A stretch of 64,000 nucleotides of DNA, from positions 9,330 to 73,329 of the forward strand of contig CAZWVI010000014.1 in NCBI GenBank assembly GCA_964637165.1. Direction: 5' to 3'. The notes under the pieces were generated by a model, which searched no databases, was not told the DNA's origin, and worked only from the letters and a program-made list of their open reading frames with translations. The position numbers were made by a program, and so were the translations under genes. Within the stretch, counting starts at the first letter, position 1, and each line of letters opens with the position of its first letter. Of the stretch, positions 16,992 to 25,441 are shown in pieces. The DNA comes from CAZWVI01 sp964637165. GTDB lineage: Bacteria > Planctomycetota > UBA1135.

Positions 16992-17819
16992 ATGGGACGC
17001 CTTCCATCCGATGCCTGTTCTGCACCTGCCAAATTGCTCGCTCGTCGCGCTTGTGGGCCCGATGCTTTTATTTTAGAAGTTGAATTAGACCAACCGTTGG
17101 CAAAACTTAATCCTGGACGATTCGCTATGTTGGCCCCGCTTGAGCCGAATGAACTGACTGTACCGAGGCCGTTTTCTGTTTACCAACAACTGTCCGCAAC
17201 TCGGCTATCCTTTTTAATTCAAGTGCTCGGTAAAGGGACGCAAGTGCTGCGGGAGATTCCCCTTGGCGATTCTCTTTTATGCACGGCACCACTTGGCAAT
17301 GGCTTTACCGTTGCCGATGACCAGAGAGAAGTTGTGTTGGTTGGCGGAGGAATCGGCAGCGCACCGTTTTTAATGTACTTACAACAACGCGCGTCCAACA
17401 ACACCGCGGTGACACACTTCATCTATGGTGCGCGAAGTTTGGAACGCCTCTATGATCATCAAACATTTGCTATGAAAGGTGTGAATGTTTTACATGCAAC
17501 CGACGATGGATCATCTGGATTTCATGGCAATGTTGTTGCCGCACTGGAACAAGAAATAGAATCGGGACGAATTTCAAAAGACGCTCTATTCTGCGTTTGC
17601 GGGCCTGGACCGATGCTTAAGGGCTTTGATGAATTTGCCCGTGGCCGCGAGTTGGAGTTTCAACTTTCACTTGAAACATATATGGGCTGTGGGATTGGAG
17701 TATGCAATGGATGTCCAACTAAAACTTCCAAGCATGGCCAATACGCCGACTGGCCGTGGGCCAAAACCTGTCTTGACGGCCCGGTTTTTAAGGCTTATGA
17801 CATATCTGCGTTAAGCTAA
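16992..17819 (+). CDS. pyrK: Dihydroorotate dehydrogenase electron-transfer subunit-like flavoprotein
   Basis: About 275 residues from ATG 16992, preferred over an upstream ATG at 16914 that lies inside the divergent Nudix gene. Signature elements: RPFSVYQ (FAD), VLVGGGIGSAPF (NAD), CVCGPGPMLKGF and the [2Fe-2S] ligands CGIGVCNGC plus a later TCLDGPVF. These match PyrK, which couples class 1B dihydroorotate dehydrogenase (PyrD) to NAD. No pyrD is adjacent, so a related role as an electron-transfer subunit cannot be excluded. The stop lies in a 29-nt hairpin repeat. Confidence 0.85.
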   Translation: MGRLPSDACSAPAKLLARRACGPDAFILEVELDQPLAKLNPGRFAMLAPLEPNELTVPRPFSVYQQLSATRLSFLIQVLGKGTQVLREIPLGDSLLCTAPLGNGFTVADDQREVVLVGGGIGSAPFLMYLQQRASNNTAVTHFIYGARSLERLYDHQTFAMKGVNVLHATDDGSSGFHGNVVAALEQEIESGRISKDALFCVCGPGPMLKGFDEFARGRELEFQLSLETYMGCGIGVCNGCPTKTSKHGQYADWPWAKTCLDGPVFKAYDISALS

Positions 17820-17837
17820 TACAATAAAGGTTTAACG
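17809..17837. repeat. 29-nt hairpin repeat, copy 1
   Basis: Perfect 6-nt arms CGTTAA and TTAACG enclose 17 nt containing AATAAAGG. The element includes the pyrK-like stop codon. It has the same length as the hairpins at 19279-19307 and 24389-24417 and shares AATAAAGGTTTA with the latter. Confidence 0.5.
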
Positions 17838-17874
17838 AATACCGCACTTCACCTCCCCCCCAAAAAAAAATTGA

Positions 17875-19236
17875 ATGTCTGACTTAACTAATAACTTCCT
17901 TGAAACGATCGAAGCTAAAAATCCTGCTCAACCAGAATTTCTACAAGCAGTCGATGAAGTTTTGTCGTCATTAGAGCCAGTGCTTGCAAAGCACCCGGAA
18001 TTTCAACGCGCCAAAATAATTGAGCGAATTGTTGAGCCAGAACGAGTTTTGATGTTTCGCGTGCCTTGGCAGGATGACAATGGGGAATACCATGTCCAAC
18101 GTGGATACCGAATTGAATTCAATAGTGCCCTAGGCCCGTATAAGGGTGGTCTAAGGTTTCATCCCAGTGTTGATTTGGGAGTGTTAAAGTTTTTGGCATT
18201 TGAACAAGTGTTCAAAAATAGTCTGACGACCCTGCCGATGGGTGGTGGGAAAGGTGGTTCGGATTTCAATCCCAAAGGTCGGTCTAATGATGAAGTGATG
18301 CGTTTCTGTCAAAGTTTTATGATTGAACTTGCGCGTCATATTGGTCCTGATACTGATGTGCCAGCTGGTGATATCGGCGTTGGTGGTCGTGAAATTGGGT
18401 ACATGTTTGGACAGTACAAGCGTTTGCGCAATGAATTTACTGGTGTATTAACTGGGAAATCTTTGGAGTGGGGGGGGTCCTTGATTCGCCCTGAGGCTAC
18501 GGGTTATGGATCGGTTTACTTTGCCGCCGAAATGCTTGCGACACGTGGCGATGATTTGAGTGGCAAAACTTGTTTAGTTTCTGGTTCTGGAAATGTTGCT
18601 CAGTACACTGTTGAAAAAATAAATGAACTTGGCGGCAAAGTGACGACCATGTCAGATTCAAATGGTTGGATTTACGATCCAGATGGAATTGACGCGACCA
18701 AGCTTGCGTGGATTATGAATTTGAAAAATAATAGTCGCGGTCGGATTGCTGAGTACGCCGAGCATCATGGCAACTCAAGTTACTACGACACCGATTCAGT
18801 TCTGGATTACAACCCCTTGTGGGACAACCAATGTGATTGTGCATTCCCGTCGGCTACGCAAAATGAAATTAATGCCAAGGACGCTAACAACTTGGTGAAG
18901 AATGGTTGCAAGTTAGTTTCTGAGGGAGCCAATATGCCAACCACTCCAAACGGGGTGGAGGTGTTCCTTGAGAACAATTTATTGTTTGGCCCAGGCAAGG
19001 CCGCAAACGCCGGAGGGGTCGCAGTTTCTGGACTAGAAATGGCACAAAACTCGGCTCGATTGTCCTGGTCTCGAGAAGAGGTCGACACGCGATTGAAGGT
19101 GATAATGAAGAACATTCATCAATCCTGTACTGGTGCCGCAGATGCCTACAGCATGCCAGGCAACTACGTGGCCGGCGCGAATATCGCTGGATTTTTGAAG
19201 GTGGCGAGGGCGATGATGGACCAAGGCCTCGTATAG
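17875..19236 (+). CDS. gdhA: NADP-type glutamate dehydrogenase
   Basis: 453 residues, the size of hexameric GdhA. The substrate motif LPMGGGKGGSDFNPKG with the catalytic Lys, PAGDIGVGGREIGYM and the dinucleotide-binding GSGNVAQY are present. It makes glutamate from 2-oxoglutarate and ammonium. There is no Shine-Dalgarno sequence; the leader instead holds seven C then nine A (17856-17869). The TAG stop begins an inverted-repeat element and a strong terminator follows at 19324. Confidence 0.96.
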   Translation: MSDLTNNFLETIEAKNPAQPEFLQAVDEVLSSLEPVLAKHPEFQRAKIIERIVEPERVLMFRVPWQDDNGEYHVQRGYRIEFNSALGPYKGGLRFHPSVDLGVLKFLAFEQVFKNSLTTLPMGGGKGGSDFNPKGRSNDEVMRFCQSFMIELARHIGPDTDVPAGDIGVGGREIGYMFGQYKRLRNEFTGVLTGKSLEWGGSLIRPEATGYGSVYFAAEMLATRGDDLSGKTCLVSGSGNVAQYTVEKINELGGKVTTMSDSNGWIYDPDGIDATKLAWIMNLKNNSRGRIAEYAEHHGNSSYYDTDSVLDYNPLWDNQCDCAFPSATQNEINAKDANNLVKNGCKLVSEGANMPTTPNGVEVFLENNLLFGPGKAANAGGVAVSGLEMAQNSARLSWSREEVDTRLKVIMKNIHQSCTGAADAYSMPGNYVAGANIAGFLKVARAMMDQGLV

Positions 19237-19260
19237 ACTCTGACCCGATCGGCTGGGTCA
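19234..19260 (+). repeat. Stop-codon-linked stem-loop repeat, copy 1
   Basis: Begins at the gdhA stop: TAGACTCTGACCC, then 8 nt, then GGGTCA. The arms TGACCC (19241-19246) and GGGTCA (19255-19260) are perfect complements. Matching copies stand at 19387-19413 (minus) and 63945-63972 (plus), each also starting at a TAG stop. Confidence 0.7.
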
Positions 19261-19278
19261 TTACTCGCTGCACTCATG

Positions 19279-19307
19279 CTTAAGTCTTTTTAAAACAAGG
19301 ATTTAAG
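19279..19307. repeat. 29-nt hairpin repeat, copy 2
   Basis: Arms CTTAA and TTAAG around TCTTTTT. 22 of 29 positions match the element at 24389-24417, including an unbroken TAAGTCTTTTT. The changes in the outer arms (CTTAA/TTAAG against CCTAA/TTAGG) are compensatory, so the fold is kept. Confidence 0.5.
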
Positions 19308-19323
19308 AGACAAAAACAAAACA

Positions 19324-19352
19324 GGCCGCCCCCTTTGTTAAAGGGGGCGGCC
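19324..19352. terminator. Bidirectional intrinsic terminator
   Basis: Perfect 13-bp GC-rich stem (19324-19336 with 19340-19352) and a 3-nt loop, followed by CTTTTT on the plus strand and preceded by an A-rich run. It lies between the convergent gdhA and sulfatase-like genes and can serve both. Confidence 0.85.
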
Positions 19353-19386
19353 AACTCTTTTTAGGCCATATGCTTAGCTCAGTGGC

Positions 19387-19413
19387 TGGCCCACCCGATG
19401 GGGTCAGAGTCTA
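19387..19413 (-). repeat. Stop-codon-linked stem-loop repeat, copy 2
   Basis: On the minus strand the stop codon of the sulfatase-like gene opens TAGACTCTGACCCC, followed by GGGCCA, one mismatch from copy 1's GGGTCA. With copy 1 it forms a long inverted repeat flanking the terminator region 19261-19386. Confidence 0.65.
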
Positions 19414-20904
19414 TTCTTCCTCTTCTTGTATGTAGCCTAATCCGGCAAGCTCTTCGCGCATTTCATCGGTGAAACTGCCCAGTGAGTGAAATACTGGGAA
19501 CAGGCCACAGCTTTCGCGGAGGCGATTGGATGCGTCCATGAATTGGCCTAATCCGGTGCGACCGCGAGTAATCCACTCTTGGTCATTAGTGTTGTTTTTT
19601 TCTGTTGGATCGCTGCTTAGCTCATAACTTTCGGCCGCGAGCCCTTCATCAGGAAAAAAGTGCACTTTGTTGTTTCCCAGTCGCCAGGCTTGTCGGTCTT
19701 TTGGCCAGTTTGCTTGGTGGACATGAACACGTTCCTCAAAAGACTCTGGCTTAGTGCGAAAACTAATTGATTGGCCAACGGCGCAATCCGGAATATCGAG
19801 ACTAAGTTCAGATAACAAGCTAGGCATCACGTCAACTAGGTCAATTGAATCTTGGCGCCGTGTTTCCCCATCATGTTTTGGCAGTTGCACCATCATTGGG
19901 ATATGCATTACTTCATCCCAAACTCGATGATGTCCAAAGTAATCATGTTCCCAAAGTTCTTCGCCATGGTCTGAAGTGATAATGATGATAGTGTTTTCAT
20001 CCAAGCCTTGAGCTTTTAAGGCCGTTTGAAATTTAGCAAATTGTTCGTCAACAATTGCAATCTCGGCATCATATAGTGCAAAGACAAACTCTTTGTCGCG
20101 TTCGGAGAAATTCTCATTTTCAAAGAGTGGCTTGAAGAATTGCTTTTGCGCAGGTCCAATTGGGCTCTTATTAGGATTTTTGGCCATGTAGTCATCAACA
20201 AAAACCCGTGCATCAGACACAGCTTTGCGTAACGGACCTTGGTACTCAGCATCGAAGCGATTGATATGTTCTTCATCTGGCAAGTAAGGATAATGCACTT
20301 CATAGGTGTGCAAAAACATGAAAAACGGTTGCTCCTGATTGCGTTTATTCTTCAACCAATTGATGGCATGATCAATTCGGTTTACCGCTCCTAGAGTTTT
20401 TGAATTGAAGTAATCGAAACCTTGCGCCAAACCGCGGCGCTCATTTACATAACCGCCACCGGCAATCGCGGCCGTTTGCCACCCAGAATCACGCATTACC
20501 TCAGCTAAAGTTACCGCCGACGCTGGCAACGCCGGAAAAATGTCACCATCTTTACTTTCAAGACGTTGACGATTCCATATTCCATGAGTCGCAGGGTAAG
20601 TGGAAGTAAATAAACTCGCGTGTGATGTCGCGGTGTAAGGCGATGGCGCCCACGCTCGCTCAAACAAAATCCCATCTTTGGCAAATTGGTCAATCGTCGG
20701 GGATGGTTGATTCGAATTGCCGTAGCAGCCAAGTCGGTCCGCCCGCAGTGTGTCTATTACAAACACCACTACGTTTGGCGGCGAATCGTAAACGAAACTT
20801 TTTACAGTTGACTGGGTGACATCTTCCTGTGGGGAACAAGCGACCAACAGCAAAGTGCAGAGCAGTTTGACGAGGTGAGAATGGGGTGTGGAACTTGGAG
20901 CCAT
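19411..20904 (-). CDS. Sulfatase-like hydrolase, lipoprotein
   Basis: About 497 residues from ATG 20904 (a TTG at 20928 is the longer alternative). The signal peptide ends in the lipobox LLVAC, so the protein is probably lipid-anchored. Metal-binding motif VVFVIDTLRADRLGCYG, then PYTATSHASLFTS, then DHGEELWEHDYFGHH place it in the alkaline phosphatase/sulfatase superfamily. In the nucleophile region the Cys/Ser of C/SxPxR is replaced by Thr, so formylglycine-type sulfatase activity is unlikely. It lies 8 nt after the DUF4937-like gene, as a two-gene operon. Confidence 0.85.
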   Translation of the reverse strand: MAPSSTPHSHLVKLLCTLLLVACSPQEDVTQSTVKSFVYDSPPNVVVFVIDTLRADRLGCYGNSNQPSPTIDQFAKDGILFERAWAPSPYTATSHASLFTSTYPATHGIWNRQRLESKDGDIFPALPASAVTLAEVMRDSGWQTAAIAGGGYVNERRGLAQGFDYFNSKTLGAVNRIDHAINWLKNKRNQEQPFFMFLHTYEVHYPYLPDEEHINRFDAEYQGPLRKAVSDARVFVDDYMAKNPNKSPIGPAQKQFFKPLFENENFSERDKEFVFALYDAEIAIVDEQFAKFQTALKAQGLDENTIIIITSDHGEELWEHDYFGHHRVWDEVMHIPMMVQLPKHDGETRRQDSIDLVDVMPSLLSELSLDIPDCAVGQSISFRTKPESFEERVHVHQANWPKDRQAWRLGNNKVHFFPDEGLAAESYELSSDPTEKNNTNDQEWITRGRTGLGQFMDASNRLRESCGLFPVFHSLGSFTDEMREELAGLGYIQEEEE

Positions 20905-20912
20905 GAGCCCCA

Positions 20913-21584
20913 CTAGTTTACGCGCCAACAGTACTCTAGATTGACTAGCTTTCCTTTAACTGACTCACAATCGGATTCAATATCAGCCTCGCACCATGCT
21001 TTTCGAAAATCCCCGTTTGTCCAATTGTGTATGTGCTCCTCAGATTTCCACACTGAGGTTATCAAAAAGCGGCTAGGGTCAATAGGATTAGCCCAAGCAG
21101 ATCTAGCAATCACTCCGGATTTGGCCATGCTCGGATTCCAAACATCTTTTTGCATCTTTAAAAAGTGCTGACGGCGGCTTTCGCCAGGAACTAAACAACA
21201 ATCGGAAATCCATAAAAAGCCTTGATGAAGATTAACTTCATCAATTCCAGTGAATTTGTCCTCAGTGTCAATTCTATTCCAAACGCTTACATCTATTTGG
21301 TTGATTAAATTTCGCTGACCACTCTTTTCAAAACAATCATCATGGATAGTTGCCATGAAATTATCTATGGCAGCCTGGTTGTGCCACAACCCCAAAATGA
21401 CCGCCAAGGTTGAATCTTGTTGCGCCCAGCCCCCGGCTTGCCCACAAAAACCATCAATCCCCGAGACCTCACTCCAAGCTTCTTGCCCGGCACTAAAGGC
21501 GGCACGGTTAGCAGAATCAGTTCGACAAAGGATGTACTTGAGCATCCCGTTGTAAAGGAGAGAGTTGGTGGAAGAGTCGTTCAT
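20913..21584 (-). CDS. DUF4937/YdbC-like protein
   Basis: 223 residues. Residues ~14-110 resemble the Bacillus YdbC/DUF4937 family (KYILCRTD, GFCGQAGGW, WHNQAAIDNFM), which has an antibiotic-biosynthesis-monooxygenase-like ferredoxin fold. The second half (WISDCCLVPG, HFLKMQKDVW, LITSVWKSEEHIHNW) looks like a second domain of the same fold. Function is unknown. An internal ATG (21545) could be the start. The gene is divergent from queD. Confidence 0.65.
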   Translation of the reverse strand: MNDSSTNSLLYNGMLKYILCRTDSANRAAFSAGQEAWSEVSGIDGFCGQAGGWAQQDSTLAVILGLWHNQAAIDNFMATIHDDCFEKSGQRNLINQIDVSVWNRIDTEDKFTGIDEVNLHQGFLWISDCCLVPGESRRQHFLKMQKDVWNPSMAKSGVIARSAWANPIDPSRFLITSVWKSEEHIHNWTNGDFRKAWCEADIESDCESVKGKLVNLEYCWRVN

Positions 21585-21633
21585 ATGGATCGACGATATT
21601 AACCGCGTGACAGCATTATTTAACCCGCGCGGT

Positions 21634-21639
21634 TATCTT
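21634..21639 (+). promoter_or_regulatory. Putative -10 element of queD-like gene
   Basis: TATCTT ends 6 nt before the ATG at 21646, and no Shine-Dalgarno sequence is present. Spacing fits transcription starting at or next to the start codon. Confidence 0.35.
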
Positions 21640-21645
21640 TTCCTC

Positions 21646-22140
21646 ATGGAACAGTGGTCAATCGAAGTCGAAAAGGAGAAGATGAAGTTCTCCGCGGCAC
21701 ATTTTTTGATATTCCCTGATGGGAGTGCCGAATGCCTCCATGGCCATAACTACCGTGTATTTACCAAGATAAACGCGCCGCTAAGTGAATTTGGTTTGGT
21801 GCTTGACTTCAATAAAGTGAAACCAGTAATTCAAGAATTGTGCGATGAACTTGATGAGCAATGGTTAATTCCTGGCGAGCACCATGAGCTCACAGCCAAC
21901 TTGCGTGGTGACAATATTTGGGAAGTCCGCTACCGCGAGCGTTATTACGCCGCCCCCGATGATGATGTCAGCGTCTTGCCGATCTGCAATGTCTCAGTAG
22001 AAAATTTAGCGGCACTTTTGGGTCGTCGCCTTCGCCAACGTCTTAGCGAACGTTATCCCGACTGTGAATTGCTTGGAATGTATGTGGCAGTGGAGGAAAC
22101 CCCTGGTCAATGCGGTGTCTATCGTTGGTCAACTTGTTGA
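21646..22140 (+). CDS. queD: 6-pyruvoyl-tetrahydropterin synthase/QueD family protein
   Basis: About 164 residues from ATG 21646; longer readings use non-ATG starts inside the divergent gene. Zinc ligands are FSAAH and HGH in CLHGHNY. GLVLDFNKVK and the C-terminal EETPGQCG are typical. QueD makes 6-carboxytetrahydropterin for queuosine synthesis, while close PTPS relatives make tetrahydrobiopterin. The protein is longer than E. coli QueD, with an insertion around residues 95-115. No other queuosine gene is nearby, so the exact product is uncertain. Confidence 0.85.
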   Translation: MEQWSIEVEKEKMKFSAAHFLIFPDGSAECLHGHNYRVFTKINAPLSEFGLVLDFNKVKPVIQELCDELDEQWLIPGEHHELTANLRGDNIWEVRYRERYYAAPDDDVSVLPICNVSVENLAALLGRRLRQRLSERYPDCELLGMYVAVEETPGQCGVYRWSTC

Positions 22141-22173
22141 CAATTAATAAAGTAGCTTCCTGAATTTTTGTCA

Positions 22174-24369
22174 TCAAAGACTCAAGTCAATGATAGTTAC
22201 AGCGTCAGCTTCGATGTGCAAACTAAGTTTGTTCCCATCGAGGCTGACTCCAGCATCGCTTGGGTTTTCGAATGCGTCCAATGAAGAGCCCGGCAAACTG
22301 TTGAAAATATCAATTCCGCGCAGACGTTCCTGACGCAAGGTGCGGTTGCCCGTGTTTCTCCAAACGCGTGCAGTCTCCTCATCTAGGCCGTATAGAATTG
22401 CTAGTTCACTTAGAGAAAGTGACAAATCTGGTACTGCACTAACAGGGGAAAATCCTTGAGCAACTAAGAAGTCGTCTCCGGCTTGCACCGCAGCGGCTAC
22501 CGCATCACTTTCGAGTAATTCAAGGTGCGGCAGTAATTCTGCACGTGAGTTCACCGGATCATTATGGCTCGAATCAAATCTTTGCACGGTAAGCAATGAT
22601 AGTGCATTGGCGCTAGTTAAATTGATTTCAACATCGCGACCAGTTTGCTTTAAATCTAACGCCAGGCGAACTTCGGCAAAGATTGCCAACAAGCTGATTA
22701 CTTCTGAATTGTTAAATCCCGCCCCGAGTAGTTCACTCGCAGTAACAGCCTGGAAGTTATTTAATCCAGCCGCTTCCATTTTGCTGGCAGCTTCTCCAGG
22801 CAAAATTCCAGCCTCGCGACACGCATTAGCAAATACCCAATCGGCTTCAACAGATTCGTTGGCAAGAACAATGCGTAAGTTGTTGCCGTTTAATGCGGCA
22901 AATCCAGCGAGAGCAAATTCATTTGTAGCTAGGTCAAGTGGAAAGATTGCGCTTTGTGAAGCAGCACTTACGGTTTCCATCATTCTCCAACTTGGTTTTT
23001 TGATGCCACGTTTAGTCATTGCGCCAATTGATTGGCCGGCTAAATCTTGAATGCCACTTTCGTCATCAATGTCATTGAGCATGAAGAAGCAGGCACCATC
23101 AATTCCAAGTTGATCAGCTGTTGCTAGGAAGGCAATCATGTTCGCGGCGCCGAGCGCCGAATCAAAATTGCCATCGCGCGAGAGAGCATTTGGTTCAATA
23201 TTCCATTCACTAACAATCAATTCAACTTGAGTGCCATCTTCGCTCGCGGCAGCGCGCAAACGTTCAATAATGTTGGAATAGCGCAAGGAAGAGGCCATTC
23301 CGTAGTTGTGCCAGGATAGAAAATCCAATGGCAAGGCGTGGTTACTAGCAAACTTTTGTAGCGCTAAAAGAGCACTATCGTCACTGCTCATTGTTGATTC
23401 TGAGCCAGCAAGACCCATACCGCCAACTAAGACCGAAGGGAACTCACTTTTAATACGCAGTGAAGTTGCTTCGTATAGTGCAAAGTAGTCGGCCATGGTT
23501 CCGTCCCAGTACTCAACTCGGTCAGGCTCATTTCCAATTTCAAGATACTTCGGCAAAGCGCCACTGCGAAGTTGCAGTTCGCTTATTACGCTAACGACCT
23601 CGTCCGCCCACGCATCTGCACTTGTTGGAACCGAACGTGCATATGGTGGAATCGAGCGACCGAAATCGACGCCATCAAAATTGCTGGCGAGATGTTCTGG
23701 CGTGCCCATCACAGTTAGCAGAACGTTTAATCCACGGTTGCGTGCTTGACGCATTTGGCGAGCTACCGTAGGAATTGGGTTGTCGCGAAAGAGTGGTAAG
23801 TTAATCCGTAACAAACTTCCACTTGGAGAAATGTCTGAAATTTCTGAAAGCACCGAGGCATCGCCTCCCAAGTTAACCCAACCGTTTAACTGGGCATCAA
23901 AAACATGGCCCTGATTACTGAGGTCGACGTCGATTTCGTTTCCACCCATAGCTTTGGCCGCATTAGCTGCACCCGTTACGCCATTGGCAGAGGATCCGGG
24001 TTGGCCGCCACCACTGCTTGAATTTTGAGTTCCACCTCCAGACTGGCCACTTCCAATTCGACCGCCATTGGGTAGAAGGCGCGTATGGTAATTAACGCGC
24101 ACTGATGGTTGAGGTAAATCAACTCCGGCCGGCGCGGCATCGCCTTGGTGTTGATGGCCCCAGGATTCGAGTTCGCAATTGCAATTCTCGTCCACAGCAT
24201 CAGCTGGTAGTTCGCCACTCCATTGGATTTGGCGGCGTAATTGGGACTGCCGCACGTCCATCACGGGGGTGCTTTGAGCCAGGGCGAAGAGGGTTATTGG
24301 AAGTAAGGACAACATGGTTCCACTGATATTTGCGGGCGAATTTGCCGCTGCATTAGTGAATTTCACCAT
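22174..24369 (-). CDS. Secreted GH39-like glycoside hydrolase-fold protein
   Basis: 731 residues. A hydrophobic signal (MLSLLPITLFALAQS) begins at residue 19, so the start is either ATG 24369, with GGGAG just upstream, or ATG 24315. A low-complexity Gly/Ser linker lies at ~105-130. Residues ~150-480 form a TIM-barrel-like domain with YLEIGNEPD (acid/base Glu) and ELIVSEWN (nucleophile Glu), the arrangement of clan GH-A families such as GH39. The C-terminal ~200 residues are unassigned and contain helix-rich repeats. Likely acts on an extracellular polysaccharide; substrate unknown. Confidence 0.7.
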   Translation of the reverse strand: MVKFTNAAANSPANISGTMLSLLPITLFALAQSTPVMDVRQSQLRRQIQWSGELPADAVDENCNCELESWGHQHQGDAAPAGVDLPQPSVRVNYHTRLLPNGGRIGSGQSGGGTQNSSSGGGQPGSSANGVTGAANAAKAMGGNEIDVDLSNQGHVFDAQLNGWVNLGGDASVLSEISDISPSGSLLRINLPLFRDNPIPTVARQMRQARNRGLNVLLTVMGTPEHLASNFDGVDFGRSIPPYARSVPTSADAWADEVVSVISELQLRSGALPKYLEIGNEPDRVEYWDGTMADYFALYEATSLRIKSEFPSVLVGGMGLAGSESTMSSDDSALLALQKFASNHALPLDFLSWHNYGMASSLRYSNIIERLRAAASEDGTQVELIVSEWNIEPNALSRDGNFDSALGAANMIAFLATADQLGIDGACFFMLNDIDDESGIQDLAGQSIGAMTKRGIKKPSWRMMETVSAASQSAIFPLDLATNEFALAGFAALNGNNLRIVLANESVEADWVFANACREAGILPGEAASKMEAAGLNNFQAVTASELLGAGFNNSEVISLLAIFAEVRLALDLKQTGRDVEINLTSANALSLLTVQRFDSSHNDPVNSRAELLPHLELLESDAVAAAVQAGDDFLVAQGFSPVSAVPDLSLSLSELAILYGLDEETARVWRNTGNRTLRQERLRGIDIFNSLPGSSLDAFENPSDAGVSLDGNKLSLHIEADAVTIIDLSL

Positions 24370-24388
24370 TACACTCCCAATTATTACT

Positions 24389-24417
24389 CCTAAGTCTTTT
24401 TGGAATAAAGGTTTAGG
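24389..24417. repeat. 29-nt hairpin repeat, copy 3
   Basis: Arms CCTAA and TTTAGG with CTTTTT facing AAAGG form an imperfect hairpin. It lies 20 bp upstream of the GH39-like start, between divergent units. Same length and 22/29 identical to 19279-19307. Confidence 0.5.
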
Positions 24418-24445
24418 CGATAAAAAAACTAATAAATGGGGGTGT

Positions 24446-24451
24446 TATACT
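24446..24451 (+). promoter_or_regulatory. Putative -10 element of the tRNA gene
   Basis: TATACT lies about 50 nt upstream of the tRNA-Pro gene in an otherwise A-rich region. No convincing -35 hexamer is visible. Confidence 0.35.
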
Positions 24452-24501
24452 CTGCGTCCCATTAAGAGAAACAGCCCTGCTGTGCTTTTTTGGGTTCGGT
24501 T

Positions 24502-24579
<78 letters not shown>

Positions 24580-24617
24580 TTTTTTTGGGATAGTCTTTAT
24601 ATACTCCTCATAGACAG

Positions 24618-25411
24618 ATGAAAATGCCCTACCTAAGAAATCCCTAATAGTGATGGCACTGCTTAGTGCCATGGAACCGGCCGCTCAAGCTCAGAGCAAT
24701 TGGGCCCAAAACCCCGCAAATGGTCATTGGTATACCTTGACCAGCTAGGCTGAGTGGCAAATTGCCGAAGCTGAGGCGCGTGCGCTTGGTGGCCATCTGG
24801 CGACCGTGCGTAATCCTGCAGAAAATGATTGGCTGGTTCGTAACTTTGCCCAAAGCGAAGACTTGTGGATTGGTTATTCCGATCAAAACCTAGAGGGAAC
24901 TTGGGAATGGGTTTCTGGCGAAACCACGACTGGTGGTAATTGGGCTCAAAACCAACCAGACAATGATTGGATAGGCCAGCACTGGGCTTACTTGATTCGT
25001 GGAAATTCATCCGACCCAAGTTTTCCACCAGGATTTTGGGACGATGCTTACTACTTCACCACCATGCGTGGAATTGTTGAAGTCGTCCCCAACCCCAACG
25101 CACCAAGTTTGGTTTCCAGCGATCCATTGGCTGGACAATTATTAACCTTAACGGTTTCGCAAGTTAGCCCCGGCTCAATTGTGCAATTTGCATGGTCAAG
25201 CCTTGGTGGTGGACCAATCGCAAACCAATACGGTTTAATGGAACTTACTCCACCAATTCACTTGATGAATGCCCAGATAGCTGACGCTCAGGGCGTTGTT
25301 GTAAAGACAGGACAATTGGGGCAATTTTTAAACGGCTATACCGTTTGGCTACAAGCCTGGTCAAGCACTGATAATTTACTTAGTAATGGAATAAAGTTGG
25401 ATGTGCACTAA
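24618..25411 (+). pseudogene. C-type-lectin-domain protein, disrupted
   Basis: The frame carrying the protein runs to 25411 but has two lesions. An in-frame TAG at 24746-24748 falls in the start of the lectin fold (HWYTLTS*AEWQIAEAEARAL); CAG to TAG is the simplest change. In addition, ATG 24618 is out of frame with the clear signal peptide KKSLIVMALLSA, and one base inserted near 24634 would join them. Downstream, WIGYSD, WEWVSGE and NWAQNQPDN are typical of C-type lectin domains. The last ~100 residues are the C-terminal module shared with five other exported proteins here. Recent inactivation or sequence error are both possible. Confidence 0.75.
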
Positions 25412-25427
25412 ACACGCCCAACTTTAT
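25391..25427. terminator. Probable terminator hairpin between convergent genes
   Basis: Perfect 10-bp arms ATAAAGTTGG (25391-25400) and CCAACTTTAT (25418-25427) enclose 17 nt that include the lectin-gene stop. It lies between two convergent genes with 30 bp separating them. The T-run is weak. Confidence 0.5.
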
Positions 25428-25441
25428 TGTTGTTCTTCTAA

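Noticed and set aside
17809..24417. CRISPR array from the repeated hairpins
   Set aside because: Three degenerate copies kilobases apart, without regular spacers or cas genes.
24746..24748. TAG in the lectin gene as pyrrolysine
   Set aside because: No pyrrolysine genes are visible, TAG is used as a normal stop at gdhA and elsewhere, and the site has no catalytic role in lectin folds. A CAG to TAG change is simpler.
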